Below are positions 40,350 to 55,561 of a stretch of 64,000 nt of DNA, piece after piece. A program made the translations under genes and the position numbers. The notes below the pieces were generated by a model. That model was given only the letters and a program-made list of their open reading frames with translations. It made no database searches and was not told where the DNA came from. Each line of letters starts with the position of its first letter. Position 1 is the first letter of the stretch. Source of the stretch: Euzebya tangerina (lineage in GTDB: Bacteria; Actinomycetota; Nitriliruptoria; Euzebyales; Euzebyaceae); the NCBI RefSeq assembly GCF_003074135.1, contig NZ_PPDK01000002.1:248001-312000 (forward strand). The letters run 5' to 3'.

Positions 40350-42620
40350 TCAGCCAGCCGATGGGAACGGCCAGCCGTTGGCCTGGCAGGCCCCGATCCC
40401 ACCCGTCTGCTGCATCATCACCGGTGCCAACGCCCCGGGCTGGGTGCAGAACTCGTGGCCGTGTCCCAGGCCATGGCCGACCTCGTGATTCACCAGGTAC
40501 TGCCGGTACACCGTCAGGTCGGCGTGGAACGGCGGGACACCGAGGTTCCAGCGGTCCAGGTTGAGCATCGCCCGGTACCCGTCCCAGCACGACACGCGAC
40601 CCCCCGTCGAGAGGCCAACCCGCCCGCAGAAGTCGTCAACCGTGGCGGGGCGGGCCACCACGACGCGAATCCGCGCCCGCTGGTCCGGTCCGACCCGGCG
40701 GAAGGAGACCGCACCGTCCGCGGTCCAACTGCGCTCATCGGACAGGATCGCGGAGACCTCGGCCTCCACCTCGTCGATGTCCAGACCGGTCTCGGGCTCC
40801 ACCTCGACGGAGTAGGTGTAGAGCCGGCCGGTCAGCCCCACCCGGTTGTCGGTGCCGCCGGCGACGATCCACCCCTCGTCGGACACCCCGTCCAGCGGGT
40901 CCAGCCCCACGACGCTGTCGAAGGTGCGATGGGCCACGCGCCCGGCGGCAGTCACCTCGGTGGTGATTCGGATTGCCGTCGGGGTCCGGTTGTTGGCGCG
41001 CTCGAGTGCCACGGGCAGGGCCGGTCGGTCACCGGCAGTCCAGGTGGCGACGCCGTCCTCCACGGTGACGGTGCCGGGCCACTCATAGGCCAGGACCTGC
41101 ACGTGGATGCTCGCATCGGAGATGCTCGCCGGACTGGACACCGTGATGCTCGGGGCCTCGGCCGTGGCGTCCAAGAGGGCCTGCACCTCCGGTGGGTCGG
41201 CGCCGTCGACGACCACCCGGCGCAGCTGATCGCGGAGCTCGTCGACCTGGCGGCTGTCGATCGTCGGCTCGCCCTGCTCGACGGCCGGGGCCGACGGCAG
41301 CAGCGGGGGGACGACCAGGGGGCGCGGGATGACGACGGCTCGGGCGGCACCGTCGACCGCAGTGGCGGTGGCGAACGCCGGCAGCCCTGACGACCGCAGG
41401 TCGATGGGCCCGCCCGGGTCGAGCGGCGCGATCACGGTCACGCGGTCCGGTCGGGCGGAGCCGACCCAGGTGGCCGCTGCCCGTGAGCCCAGCAGCACCG
41501 GACGGTCCGGTGTCGAGAGTGCCGCCATGAGGACCGCGCGAGGCCGGTCGGTGACGTCGGAGACGACCAGCGCCTCCTGCGCCGGAGCCGGCTGGACCTG
41601 ACGTGGACTGACGTCGGTGTCGGCGGGCAGCGCCTGCCGGATCAGCTGCTGCTGACCCTCGGACAGCCCATCGGCCAGCAGCGCCGTCTCCGTCGCGTCC
41701 AGGCGCTCGCGGGCGGTCAACGAGAGGGCGCGGTCGATCAGCAGCAGATCGGTGCCGAGATCCGCGGCGGCCACGGCCGCGCTCAGTGCCTCGGCCAGCG
41801 GACGGGCGGGGCCGACCAGCAGGCCCGGAGCCGCCGGGGCGTCCAAGCTGCCCAGGTACTCCTGGACGGCCAGGGCCACCTCCGGCCCCGAGCCGCCGGC
41901 CAGTCGCCGGAAGGTCAGGCCGACCTCGGTGATCTGCTGGCCGATGTCGGCCCCGATGAGCGACTCGTCACCAACCAGCAGCACCGGCGCGCCCGTCCGG
42001 CGCAGCGCCGCCCAGTTCGACAGCGACAGCCGCGTGCCGGCCATGGGCACCAGCTGCCCACCGGTCCGGCGGAGCAGGACCGGCAGAGCAGCCAGGGCCT
42101 CCGGGTCGTCGGTGTTGACCACCACGGATGGGCCGTCGGCCGGGGCGGTGTCGAAGCGGTCGAGCAGCGCCTCGGCGTCGTCGCTGATCGTGTCGATCTG
42201 CAGGCCGCTGGCCACCACCTCCCACTGCCGCAGGACGCCGGCCTCGCCGACACGGACCCCGATGCGATGCGACCCGGCGGGCAGCGTGACCTCGATCCCC
42301 GCCAGGTCCGTCAGGTCGCCGTCCGGGTCAGCGACGGGACCGTCCACCGGTTCGTCGTCGAGCAGGAACGTGACCTCGTCCTCGCCGGCATCGATGACGC
42401 GAGCAGCCAGCACGACAGGGCCGGCCGAGACCAGGGAACCCGGGGCCGGCTGCGGGTCCAGGACCTGCGGTCCCTGGGCGAAGGCCAGGTCCTCCACCGG
42501 ACCGGCTGGCGGCGGAAGGGCTGTGACGGCCACCAGCAGCGCGCACAAGGGCAGCAGCCAGGGCACAAGCCCTGACCACCGCTGTCGGCGCTCTGGTGAC
42601 ACCGGGGGAGTGTGGCGCAC
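40350..42620 (-). CDS. Secreted/anchored DUF3152 metallopeptidase-like protein
   Basis: 756 residues: N-terminal membrane segment (LVPWLLPLCALLVAVTAL), an Ig-like region, a long middle resembling degenerate cell-wall-binding repeats, and a C-terminal DUF3152 domain containing the zinc-protease motif NHEVGHGLGHGHEFC and CWDGYRAMLNLDRW. It follows, at 58 bases, a paralogue with nearly the same C-terminal 110 residues, so the two arose by tandem duplication. Likely acts outside the cell. Confidence 0.82.
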   Translation of the reverse strand: MRHTPPVSPERRQRWSGLVPWLLPLCALLVAVTALPPPAGPVEDLAFAQGPQVLDPQPAPGSLVSAGPVVLAARVIDAGEDEVTFLLDDEPVDGPVADPDGDLTDLAGIEVTLPAGSHRIGVRVGEAGVLRQWEVVASGLQIDTISDDAEALLDRFDTAPADGPSVVVNTDDPEALAALPVLLRRTGGQLVPMAGTRLSLSNWAALRRTGAPVLLVGDESLIGADIGQQITEVGLTFRRLAGGSGPEVALAVQEYLGSLDAPAAPGLLVGPARPLAEALSAAVAAADLGTDLLLIDRALSLTARERLDATETALLADGLSEGQQQLIRQALPADTDVSPRQVQPAPAQEALVVSDVTDRPRAVLMAALSTPDRPVLLGSRAAATWVGSARPDRVTVIAPLDPGGPIDLRSSGLPAFATATAVDGAARAVVIPRPLVVPPLLPSAPAVEQGEPTIDSRQVDELRDQLRRVVVDGADPPEVQALLDATAEAPSITVSSPASISDASIHVQVLAYEWPGTVTVEDGVATWTAGDRPALPVALERANNRTPTAIRITTEVTAAGRVAHRTFDSVVGLDPLDGVSDEGWIVAGGTDNRVGLTGRLYTYSVEVEPETGLDIDEVEAEVSAILSDERSWTADGAVSFRRVGPDQRARIRVVVARPATVDDFCGRVGLSTGGRVSCWDGYRAMLNLDRWNLGVPPFHADLTVYRQYLVNHEVGHGLGHGHEFCTQPGALAPVMMQQTGGIGACQANGWPFPSAG

Positions 42621-42678
42621 CCGGTGCCGATTTCGATGGGACCGCTACGACGGCCGGACCGATACGGCTGGCGGAACC

Positions 42679-44706
42679 CTAGCGACCGTTGGGGTAGGGC
42701 CAGCCGTTGGCCACGCAGCCCTGCAGCCCCTTGGACTGCTGCGACATTACCGGGGCGAGCGTCCCTGCCTGCGGGCAGGTGACGTGGCCGAAGCCGAGGC
42801 CGTGACCGAACTCGTGGTTGACCAGGTACTGCCGGTAGACCGTCAGGTCCGTGTGGAACGGTGCCACCCCGGTGTTCCACCGGTCGAGGTTCAGCATCGC
42901 GCGCCGGCCATCCCAACAGGACAGCCTGCCGCCGGTGTTCAGGCCGACGCGACCGCAGAACCCGTCCACGGTCGACGGCCGGGCGACCACCACGCGGATG
43001 TTGGCCTGCGCCGGGTCACCGACTCGCTGGAACGTCCAGCCTCCGCGTGCCGTCCAGCCACGGTTCGGCTCGGACAGGATCGACTCGGCCTCTGCGGCCA
43101 CAGCGCCGAGGTCGAGGCCGGTGGCGGGTTCGATCTCGACGGTGTAGCGGACCAGTCCACCGCCGGTTCCGACCACCGGACCGGTGCCACCCGCGACCTG
43201 GAACCCCTCGGCAGAGGTCACGCCGGCAGTGATCAGATCGATCTCTTCCTCGACCGAGAAGTGACGGAGATGGTCGTCAGCTTCGGCCACCCCGGTGGCC
43301 AGCAGCACGGCCGAGCCATCCGACCCGGTGACGGCCGGTCGAGCGCCGGGCACCCAGATCAACTGCTGCTCGTCCAGTTGGACCTCACCAGGCCACTCGA
43401 TCCCGTCGAGGGAGACCGAGATGGCCGCCCGTTCCAGGGGCCGGTCGCTGTCGACCACGATCCGGCTGGTGTCGTCCACCGACACCTCCAGCACGGGACC
43501 CCGGGTGCCGTCGATCGCGGCAGCACGGGCCGCCCGTGCGGTGAAGCCGGACCCGGCGGCGACGACTTCGGTGGGACGTTCGATCGCGACCACCCGGCTG
43601 GCCTGACCGGCATCCAGCACCAGCCCCACGTCAACGGCCGAGGAGCGGGTGGCGAGCAGCGCAAGACCCGGATCCGTCTCCGCGTCCACGGTCCACAGAC
43701 CGTCCCGGTCCACGCGACGCGTGTCGACCTCGGCAACGCGGTCCGCACCCAGACGGTCGCGCAGTTGGGCCGACACGTCCGGGGAGAGGCTCGAGGCCAG
43801 CAGCACCGGTGGGCCCGACTCCAGCAACGCCGTCGTCTCGGGCTCGACCTCGCCGTCCTCCACCACCAGCAGGGCGGTGTCGTTGGCCGCGGCGTACGCG
43901 GCCGCCTCCAGCGCTGCCGGCAACGGCGCGGCTGGTGCGACCAGCAGCGGACGTGGGCGGGCGGCACCACCACGGACGAACACGCGTTGGGTTCCGAACG
44001 CGGCTGCGGCATCAGCGGCAACGGCGGCCGCCGACCCGGTGCCCACGCGCCGGACGGTGTAGCCCGTCTCCTCGAGGGCCGCCACCACGTCCCTGGAGAG
44101 CGCATCGAACCCGCCGAGCAGGATGATCTCGTCCCCGGCATCGCGCATCTGCCCGATGGCATCCAGCAGGTCCTCGCCGACCTCACCGTCGATGACCGGC
44201 AGCAGTGCGGCTGCCAGGCCACGGGCGACGGTTGCACCCGAGAGCGCCAACTCGGGCCGGTCTGGATTGACCAGCACCACCGGCCGGTTGCGGGTGACGT
44301 CGCCCGACGCCGCCAACGCGACTGCCAGGGGATCATCAGGCAGTTGGACCGCTGTGATGTCTGCGGCGTAGACCGGCCAGGCACGGACCTGGTCACCGCC
44401 GACGGTGACCTCGAAGGTGTGGACTCCGGCCTCCAAGGTCACCGTGATCCCGGCCTCGACGTCCCCGTCCACCGTCTGCCCGTTGACCACCAGTCGCGCC
44501 TGATCAGTGCCCGCGACGTCGGCGGAGACGCGGACGGCGCCAGCCTCGACGACGCTGTCAGGTTGCGGCATCGGCGACGTCACGACCACGCCCTGGGCGG
44601 ACGGCTGCGCCAGCGGTGCGAGCGCAGCCAGCAGGCCGACCGCGATGGCGACGGCGACAGCGGCGCGCCATGGACGCAGCCGCCGAGTGGACACAAGACG
44701 ATCCAT
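42679..44706 (-). CDS. DUF3152 metallopeptidase-like protein, tandem paralogue
   Basis: 675 residues with signal/anchor (AAVAVAIAVGLLAALAPLAQ), an Ig-like segment, repeats resembling the cell-wall-binding 2 family (AVALAASGD, LILVNPDRPELALSG-like units such as RPVVLVNPDRP) and a C-terminal DUF3152 domain with NHEFGHGLGFGHVTC. The C-terminal 110 residues are about three-quarters identical by eye to those of the downstream gene, while the middles have drifted. First gene of the two in transcription order. Confidence 0.82.
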   Translation of the reverse strand: MDRLVSTRRLRPWRAAVAVAIAVGLLAALAPLAQPSAQGVVVTSPMPQPDSVVEAGAVRVSADVAGTDQARLVVNGQTVDGDVEAGITVTLEAGVHTFEVTVGGDQVRAWPVYAADITAVQLPDDPLAVALAASGDVTRNRPVVLVNPDRPELALSGATVARGLAAALLPVIDGEVGEDLLDAIGQMRDAGDEIILLGGFDALSRDVVAALEETGYTVRRVGTGSAAAVAADAAAAFGTQRVFVRGGAARPRPLLVAPAAPLPAALEAAAYAAANDTALLVVEDGEVEPETTALLESGPPVLLASSLSPDVSAQLRDRLGADRVAEVDTRRVDRDGLWTVDAETDPGLALLATRSSAVDVGLVLDAGQASRVVAIERPTEVVAAGSGFTARAARAAAIDGTRGPVLEVSVDDTSRIVVDSDRPLERAAISVSLDGIEWPGEVQLDEQQLIWVPGARPAVTGSDGSAVLLATGVAEADDHLRHFSVEEEIDLITAGVTSAEGFQVAGGTGPVVGTGGGLVRYTVEIEPATGLDLGAVAAEAESILSEPNRGWTARGGWTFQRVGDPAQANIRVVVARPSTVDGFCGRVGLNTGGRLSCWDGRRAMLNLDRWNTGVAPFHTDLTVYRQYLVNHEFGHGLGFGHVTCPQAGTLAPVMSQQSKGLQGCVANGWPYPNGR

Positions 44707-44813
44707 CCTGGACAGCCTGCCAGCAGCCGCTCGGATCGCCGCGTCTCAGCTGTCCGTTCGACTGCCCCGACCCAGCTGCGTGACTGCTAGTGTGCCGCCG
44801 AACCCGAACGCCC

Positions 44814-46347
<1,534 letters not shown>

Positions 46348-46351
<4 letters not shown>

Positions 46352-47670
46352 GCGACAAGCGCACCTTCACGCTGGCCGGCTGCCGGGTCGTCGACCCGGC
46401 CAGCGGCACCAGCCGTCTGGCCAACGTGGTCATCGAGGGGCAGACGATCCGCTCGGTCGGTGAGGAGTCCGCGGGGCTGCGGATCGAGTGCGACGGACTG
46501 GTCTGCGGGCCGGGCCTAGTCGACCTCTCGACCCACCTGCGTGAGCCGGGCCGTGAGGACGCCGAGACCATCGAGACGGGTACTCGGGCCGCCGCTGCCG
46601 GGGGGTACACCGCCGTCTGTGCCCTGCCGACGACCGACCCCGTCATGGACCACGCGGGCATCGTCGAGCAGGTCCTGCGCCTGGCCCGGGAGGCCGGTCA
46701 CTGCGAGGTGGTCCCGGTCGGGGCGATCACCCGCAACCTTGATGGCGCAGAGCTCGCCGAGATGGGCGCCATGCACGCGGCGGGGGTCCGGGCCTTCTAC
46801 GACGCCGACCACCCGATCCTCTCGGCGCAGGTGCTGCGCCGCGCCATGATCTACGCCAAGACCTGGGACGCCATCGTCATCAACCACGCCGAGGACTCCG
46901 CCCTCACCCGTGGTGCCCAGATGAACGAGGGGCCGCTCTCGACCCGCCTGGGCTTGCAGGGCGCTCCCCGGGAGGCCGAGGAGATCATGATCGCCCGGGA
47001 CCTCCTGCTGGCCGAACGGGTGGGAGCCCGGATCCACGTGCCCCACGTCACGACCCGCCGCGGAGTCGGCCTGATCGCCGAAGCCAAGGCCCGCGGGGCC
47101 CGGGTGACCGCCGACGTCACCCCCCACCACCTCGTGCTGGACGAGTCCGTCCTCGAGGACTACGAGACCCGCTTCAAGGTCCGGCCGCCGCTGCGGACCC
47201 CGGATGACATCGCCGCGCTCCGGGACGGTCTGCAGGACGGCACGATCGACGCCATCGCATCGGACCACGCCCCGCTGCCGGCCGATGACAAGGACACCGA
47301 GTGGGACACCGCACCGGCCGGCTCGACCGGCTTGGAGACGACCCTTGCGGTGTGCCTGACGGAGCTGGTCGACGCCGAGGCCGAGCCGGACGATCGCGGA
47401 GCGGGGACGTTGTCGCTCCTGGAACTGCTCCAGCTGCTCTCCGTGGGACCGGCCAAGGCGCGCGACATCACCGAGCACGGTCAGGCCATCGCCGCCGGTC
47501 GCCCGGCCAACCTGGTGCTCTTCGACCCCTCCCGGACCTGGGCGGTGGACGCGACGTCGATGGAGACTCGGAGCAGGAACTCCGCATTCGACGGACGGTC
47601 GGTCCGCGGACACGTGATCCACACGGTCCTGCGGGGCCGCTTCACCATGAACGACGGCCGAGTGGTCTAG
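46348..47670 (+). CDS. pyrC: Dihydroorotase-family protein with altered metal site
   Basis: 440 residues clearly of the type I dihydroorotase family ([48 protein letters not shown]). However, the first metal-binding His of the HxH motif is Ser ([12 protein letters not shown], Ser61-Thr-His63), the substrate-site Asn of the MPNT segment is Thr (CALPTTDP) and the DDG segment reads DAD. In some bacteria a metal-poor PyrC-like protein serves only to support PyrB; alternatively this may be an active variant. GTG start, 4-base overlap with pyrB. Confidence 0.85.
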
Positions 47671-47765
47671 TGGCCTGTCGTTCGAATCTCTTTGGCATCC
47701 GCGGTCCCCGCATCACCGCTGGACTGCGTTGCGCTCGCTTGAATGACCCGCCATGCGGCGGCATC

Positions 47766-47787
47766 GCGCGCCTTGCCAGCGGCGCGC
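47766..47787. other. Hairpin in pyrC-carA spacer
   Basis: GCGCGCC pairs with GGCGCGC over an 8-base loop within the 171-base gap between pyrC and carA. Could be an attenuator or a small repeat; nothing else is seen in the gap. Confidence 0.4.
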
Positions 47788-47841
47788 GGCTGACCACGGC
47801 TGCTGCAAAGATCTTCTCCTACAGACCACCTGGAGCCCTCG

Positions 47842-49041
47842 ATGACAACAACAGCAGCAACGCTGGTCCTGGAGGACGGGACCACCTTCCGTGGCGAGAG
47901 CTTCGGCGCGGTCGGGACCACCACCGGGGAGGTCGTGTTCAACACGGCGATGACCGGCTACCAGGAGGTCCTGACCGACCCCTCCTACCACCGGCAGATC
48001 GTCACGATGACGTACCCGCACATGGGCAACTACGGCGTCACGCCGGCCGATGACGAGTCGGGTCGCGTGCAGGTGGCCGGGTTCATCGCCCGCGAGGCCT
48101 CGCGGGTGTACTCGAGCCACCGGGCTGAGATCTCGCTCGACGAACGGTTGGCCAGCGCCGGCGTGGTCGGGATCGCCGAGATCGACACGCGCCGGCTGGT
48201 CCGCCACATCCGCCAGGCCGGGGCGATGCGCGGTGTGATCTCCACCGAGATCGGCGACACCGACGAGTTGCAGCGCCGGGCCGCGGCGGCCGACTCGATG
48301 GAAGGTGCGGAGCTGGCCTCGGAGGTGTCGACGCCGGAGCCCTACGACTCTCCTGCCGTCGGTGAGCAGCGATTCCGCGTCGTCGCCTACGACTTCGGGC
48401 TGAAGCGCAACATCACCCGGCTGCTGAACGCGGCCGGCTGTCACGTCACGGTGGTTCCCGCGACCACGTCGGCGCAGGACGTGCTGGCCCACGAGCCTGA
48501 TGGTGTCTTCCTCTCCAACGGACCCGGCGACCCGGCTGCGGTCCGCGCCGGCATCGCCGCCATCGCAGAGATCCTGCCGACGGAGACCCCGGTGTTCGGG
48601 ATCTGCCTGGGCCACCAGCTGCTGGCCAAGGCCGCTGGCGCACAGACCTACAAGCTCAAGTTCGGCCACCGGGGCGCCAACCACCCGGTCCGCAACGACG
48701 CGAAGACCCTGCTGGCCAGCGACCCGACGTTGACCGGGCTGGAGGCCTTCGTCCGCGCCGCCCAGTCCATCGAGATCACCTCGCAGAACCACGGCTTCAG
48801 CGTCGACGCCGACAGCCTGCCGACCGACGGGCCGATGGGCCGGGTGGTCCAGACCCACGTCAACCTCAGCGACTGGACCAACGAGGGCATCGCGCTGACC
48901 GACCTGCCGGCCTTCAGCGTCCAGTACCACCCCGAGGCGGCGCCGGGGCCCCACGACGCCCGCTACCTGTTCGGCCAGTTCACCCAACTGATGGCCGATC
49001 GCTCACCCAACCGCCCGTCCTCGACAGCCGCAGGGAACTAG
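47842..49041 (+). CDS. carA: Carbamoyl-phosphate synthase small subunit
   Basis: 399 residues: N-terminal CarA domain ([21 protein letters not shown]) and C-terminal class I glutamine amidotransferase with nucleophile elbow GICLGHQL and HPEAAPGP triad region. It supplies ammonia to CarB. Follows pyrC after 171 bases; carB starts 4 bases after its stop. Confidence 0.97.
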   Translation: MTTTAATLVLEDGTTFRGESFGAVGTTTGEVVFNTAMTGYQEVLTDPSYHRQIVTMTYPHMGNYGVTPADDESGRVQVAGFIAREASRVYSSHRAEISLDERLASAGVVGIAEIDTRRLVRHIRQAGAMRGVISTEIGDTDELQRRAAAADSMEGAELASEVSTPEPYDSPAVGEQRFRVVAYDFGLKRNITRLLNAAGCHVTVVPATTSAQDVLAHEPDGVFLSNGPGDPAAVRAGIAAIAEILPTETPVFGICLGHQLLAKAAGAQTYKLKFGHRGANHPVRNDAKTLLASDPTLTGLEAFVRAAQSIEITSQNHGFSVDADSLPTDGPMGRVVQTHVNLSDWTNEGIALTDLPAFSVQYHPEAAPGPHDARYLFGQFTQLMADRSPNRPSSTAAGN

Positions 49042-49045
49042 ACCC

Positions 49046-52447
<3,402 letters not shown>

Positions 52448-52493
52448 CACACTCGGATCGGCCACAAGATCGCTTCTCACCAGGAGGTCGCTG

Positions 52494-53510
52494 ATGTCTG
52501 AGCCGCACCCCGGGCCAGCCCCGCTGCTCGAATCCGGACTGCGGGCCCCTGACTTCGTCCTGCCGGTCGTCGGCCAGGGGCGACCGACACGGTTCTACGG
52601 GGCCGCAGGGGGCGAACCGCTCATCCTGCTCTTCGGCCGCGAGCGGTTGTCGATCCACCGGCTGTCGGACCGTCCCGGCGATGACGACCCGATCGAACCT
52701 GCGCCGACTCTGGACCTGGTCGACGCGGGCGGCAAGGTCGCCGGCCAGTACGGTGCGCAGCCAGGCGACGTGATCGTGCTCGACCCGGCTCTGCGGTGTC
52801 TGGGGGCACTTCGGCCCGAGCAGGTGCCCGACGACCCGATCCAGCCGGCGGAGACGTTCGCCGACACCGGCCTCCGTGCGGCCGTCGCCAGCCTCATCTC
52901 CAAAGTCTCGACCGCCGACCGCCAGATCGTGGCCGCGCAGGCTCCCGTGCTCCTGATCCCCAACGTCCTGACGTCGGCCCGCTGCCGGTGGCTCATCGAC
53001 CTGTGGTCAACGGGCGGCGCCGCCGAGACCGGCGTCGAGATGACGGAAGAGGAGACCCGCGCCGACGTCATCAACGCCAAGCGCAAGCGCCGACGCGACC
53101 TGATCATCCAGGACCAGGGCACCACCAACGTCATCGCCCAGATCGTCGGCAAGGCCGTCATGCCGGAAGTGCGGCGTGCCTTCGCCTACCGCGCCACCCG
53201 CTTCGAGGGGTTCAAGGTCGGCAACTACCACGCCGACTCCGATGGCTTCTTCAGCGCCCACCGCGACAACCTGAGCCCCGCCACGCTCCACCGGCGGTTC
53301 GCGCTCAGCCTCAACCTGAACGACGCCTACGAGGGTGGCGAGGTGCGCTTCCCCGAGTACGGCGACCAGCGCTACCGTCCCCCGGCCGGCGGCGCCCTCG
53401 TCTTCTCCGGCTCCCTCCTGCACGAGGTGCTCCCCGTCACGGCCGGGGAGCGGTTCGTCCTGCTGTCGTTCCTGTACGGCGACGACGTGAAGCGTTCTGC
53501 GACGGCTTGA
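52494..53510 (+). CDS. Peroxiredoxin-like/prolyl-4-hydroxylase-like fusion
   Basis: 338 residues. The N-terminal about 140 (RAPDFVLPVVGQGRPTRFYG, EPLILLFG) resemble a peroxiredoxin/AhpC fold but lack the peroxidatic Cys motif. The C-terminal half is a P4Hc 2-oxoglutarate oxygenase: HRDN (His, Asp), LNLNDAYEGGEVRFPEYG, LLHEVLPVTAGERFVLLSF (distal His and Arg). Substrate unknown. Lies between carB and pyrK on the same strand but has no clear pyrimidine role. Confidence 0.82.
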   Translation: MSEPHPGPAPLLESGLRAPDFVLPVVGQGRPTRFYGAAGGEPLILLFGRERLSIHRLSDRPGDDDPIEPAPTLDLVDAGGKVAGQYGAQPGDVIVLDPALRCLGALRPEQVPDDPIQPAETFADTGLRAAVASLISKVSTADRQIVAAQAPVLLIPNVLTSARCRWLIDLWSTGGAAETGVEMTEEETRADVINAKRKRRRDLIIQDQGTTNVIAQIVGKAVMPEVRRAFAYRATRFEGFKVGNYHADSDGFFSAHRDNLSPATLHRRFALSLNLNDAYEGGEVRFPEYGDQRYRPPAGGALVFSGSLLHEVLPVTAGERFVLLSFLYGDDVKRSATA

Positions 53511-53806
53511 TCGTGCGTTGGCGAGCGACTTCTCTCACCTGGCGATCTGCGTGAGTCGACTTGATGGGTGGGATCGTCGCGCGAAAAAGTGAGCGGCTTC
53601 ACCGCGAGTTTCCACGGGGTCCACGAGAGTGGTATCGGCAGCCCGGGCACCGGGCTGCGTGGTGGCAGATGTGGCAAACGGCCGCCGCAAGCATTCCGCC
53701 CCCGTGCGTTGTCAGTGAAACGCCCTGTATTCCAGCCGGGACAGCAACCCCAGCGGGTCTTGAGTGTGACGAGTTTCCGCACGCATCAACAGCTGAGGGA
53801 GGTGCC
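53511..53806. other. Gap without a recognisable gene
   Basis: An open frame runs through part of this stretch in phase with the 79-residue gene downstream, but its composition and lack of a ribosome site argue against it being coding. No structure of note was seen. Confidence 0.5.
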
Positions 53807-54046
53807 GTGGGTAGTAACAGCACTGGGCTGTATCCCAACATCCAACTCATCGATAGGGTGGAGAACCGCAGGGAAGGCAGCAATCTGAACAGCTTCTACA
53901 CTGCGTGCGGTATCCAGCAAGACCAGCCGTTCCTGGTCGTTCCCCTGCCGAGCACCGTCACCACGACCGATCTGCGGACGGGATGCTTCGGCGGCTCGCC
54001 GACCGGAGGCGTGTCGGTCTGTGATAACCCTCCTAGGAGCCTCTGA
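53807..54046 (+). CDS. Small unknown protein coupled to a SUKH gene
   Basis: 79 residues from a GTG just after GAGGGAGG. It contains three Cys and a polar, low-hydrophobic sequence (NIQLIDRVENRREGSNLNSF). Its stop lies 2 bases before the next start. It may be a remnant or C-terminal piece of a toxin whose immunity gene follows. Not recognised. Confidence 0.5.
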   Translation: MGSNSTGLYPNIQLIDRVENRREGSNLNSFYTACGIQQDQPFLVVPLPSTVTTTDLRTGCFGGSPTGGVSVCDNPPRSL

Positions 54047-54048
54047 GC

Positions 54049-54552
54049 GTGTCTGATCTCGATGAGGCCATCGGTCGGCTCACACGGGCGCTGCGTGCGC
54101 ATCATCCGTTGGTGTTGCAGGGGCTGAAGCCGCCGCTGCCGCCGGATGATGTACGTGACCGTCTGCGCATCGTCGGTCCGTACCACCCTGATGCCGCGAG
54201 GTGGTTCGAGTGGCACAACGGCACCACGGCCGACTTACTCGGATTGGAGTGCTACTCGGCCGACTTCATGGCCAATGACTCGGTCAATGAGACGTTCCTC
54301 TCCCGCCATCCGGTCGGCAGTGTCATGATCTTGTCCCAGGGCCTTGTGACCGTCGCGGTGGCGCCGGACGGCACGGTCCGCCTCCAGCGATATGACGGGC
54401 AGGAGACGTGGGAGAACCCACGTTGGCCAGACCTTGCGACGATGTTGGGGCACTACAGCGAGTTGCTGGAGGAGCGACTGGTCGTGTGGGATCCCCGGGG
54501 TGAGTACATCTTTGACTGGCCATTACCTGAACGGTACGTCGGGATGATGTAG
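54049..54552 (+). CDS. SMI1/KNR4 (SUKH)-like immunity-type protein
   Basis: 167 residues with the SUKH hallmark ARWFEWHNG and an alpha/beta pattern after it. SUKH proteins commonly neutralise contact-dependent nuclease toxins. GTG start with TAGGAG 9 bases upstream. No full toxin gene is beside it, so this may be an orphan immunity gene. Confidence 0.65.
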   Translation: MSDLDEAIGRLTRALRAHHPLVLQGLKPPLPPDDVRDRLRIVGPYHPDAARWFEWHNGTTADLLGLECYSADFMANDSVNETFLSRHPVGSVMILSQGLVTVAVAPDGTVRLQRYDGQETWENPRWPDLATMLGHYSELLEERLVVWDPRGEYIFDWPLPERYVGMM

Positions 54553-54616
54553 CTGTGCACCGCCTCCTCCGCCGCCGGAGGGCTGGTCCGAAACCGCGTT
54601 AGGCTGTCGCAGTCAC

Positions 54617-55561
54617 ATGAGCAGCTTCATCACCCGGACCGGTGCCACCCGGACCGCACGGGGACAGGGTCCTGCCTTCCAAGGTCGCGATCACGGCCCG
54701 CTGCGCGAGCAGTGCGAAGTGCTGCAGTACCGCAAGATCGGGCGGTACCACTCCCTGACCTTCGTCAGCCCCGAGATGGCCGATCGAGCCAAGCCCGGGC
54801 AGTTCGTCTCCATCGGCGTGGAGGGCAAGCACACGGTGCTGCGCCGCCCGTTCTCCATCTACCAGGTGTCCCGACACGGCCCCTGGGCCGGCACGGTCGA
54901 GATCATCTTCACCGAACAGGGCGAGGGGACCCGGTGGCTGACCACGCGGGCGAAGCACGACCTGGTCGACCTCGTGGGTCCACTCGGCACCCCCTTCCCG
55001 ATCCCGCAGCAGCACGTCACCTCGCTGCTCGTCGGGGCGGGCTACGGCACCGCCACGCTGCTCTACCTGGCAGGCGTCCTGCAGACCAAGGGCCTCCGGG
55101 CCGACATGATCATCGGTGCGAAGACCGCCGATGACATCTTCAACGCCATCGAGGCCAAGCGACTGTCGGCGACGACGGTCTTCACGACCGAGGACGGGTC
55201 ACTGGGGGAGGAGGGCAAGGTCACCGACGTCATGGTCCGCATGCTGGAGAGCGGACGGACCGGGCTGGTCTACGCCAGCGGTCCGATGCACGTCCTGCGC
55301 GAGGTCAGCCTGCTGGCCACCTCCCACAACGTCCCCGTGCGGGTGGCGACGGAGGAGGCCATGGCCTGCGGCACCGGGGTCTGCCAGACCTGTGTCCTGC
55401 CCGTCGAGCGGAAGGGCCAGCTGTACAACCTGCGGGGCTGCGTCGAGGGGCCGGTGTTCAACGGCGCCAAGGTGCGCTGGGACGCCATCGGCGCCCTGCC
55501 CGTCATGGATGTCCCCGAACATCCGGAGTGGGCCGCCCCCGACCCCGATGCGCTGCCGTGA
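54617..55561 (+). CDS. pyrK: Dihydroorotate dehydrogenase electron-transfer subunit
   Basis: 314 residues: FAD domain (RRPFSIYQVS), NAD domain (LLVGAGYGTATLLYLA) and a [2Fe-2S] site CGTGVCQTCVLPVERKGQ...CVEG with the C-x4-C-x2-C-x14-C spacing. It passes electrons from DHODH to NAD+. Some 40 N-terminal residues are extra relative to usual PyrK. It overlaps pyrD by 4 bases. Confidence 0.92.
   Translation: MSSFITRTGATRTARGQGPAFQGRDHGPLREQCEVLQYRKIGRYHSLTFVSPEMADRAKPGQFVSIGVEGKHTVLRRPFSIYQVSRHGPWAGTVEIIFTEQGEGTRWLTTRAKHDLVDLVGPLGTPFPIPQQHVTSLLVGAGYGTATLLYLAGVLQTKGLRADMIIGAKTADDIFNAIEAKRLSATTVFTTEDGSLGEEGKVTDVMVRMLESGRTGLVYASGPMHVLREVSLLATSHNVPVRVATEEAMACGTGVCQTCVLPVERKGQLYNLRGCVEGPVFNGAKVRWDAIGALPVMDVPEHPEWAAPDPDALP

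Noticed and set aside
47671-47841. tRNA, because of a GTTCGAATC string after pyrC
   Set aside because: No acceptor stem, D-arm or anticodon arm can be built around it; part of the needed sequence would lie in pyrC.
53561-53806. Longer start for the 79-residue gene
   Set aside because: No ribosome site at the upstream ATG, whereas GAGGGAGG directly precedes the GTG at 53807.
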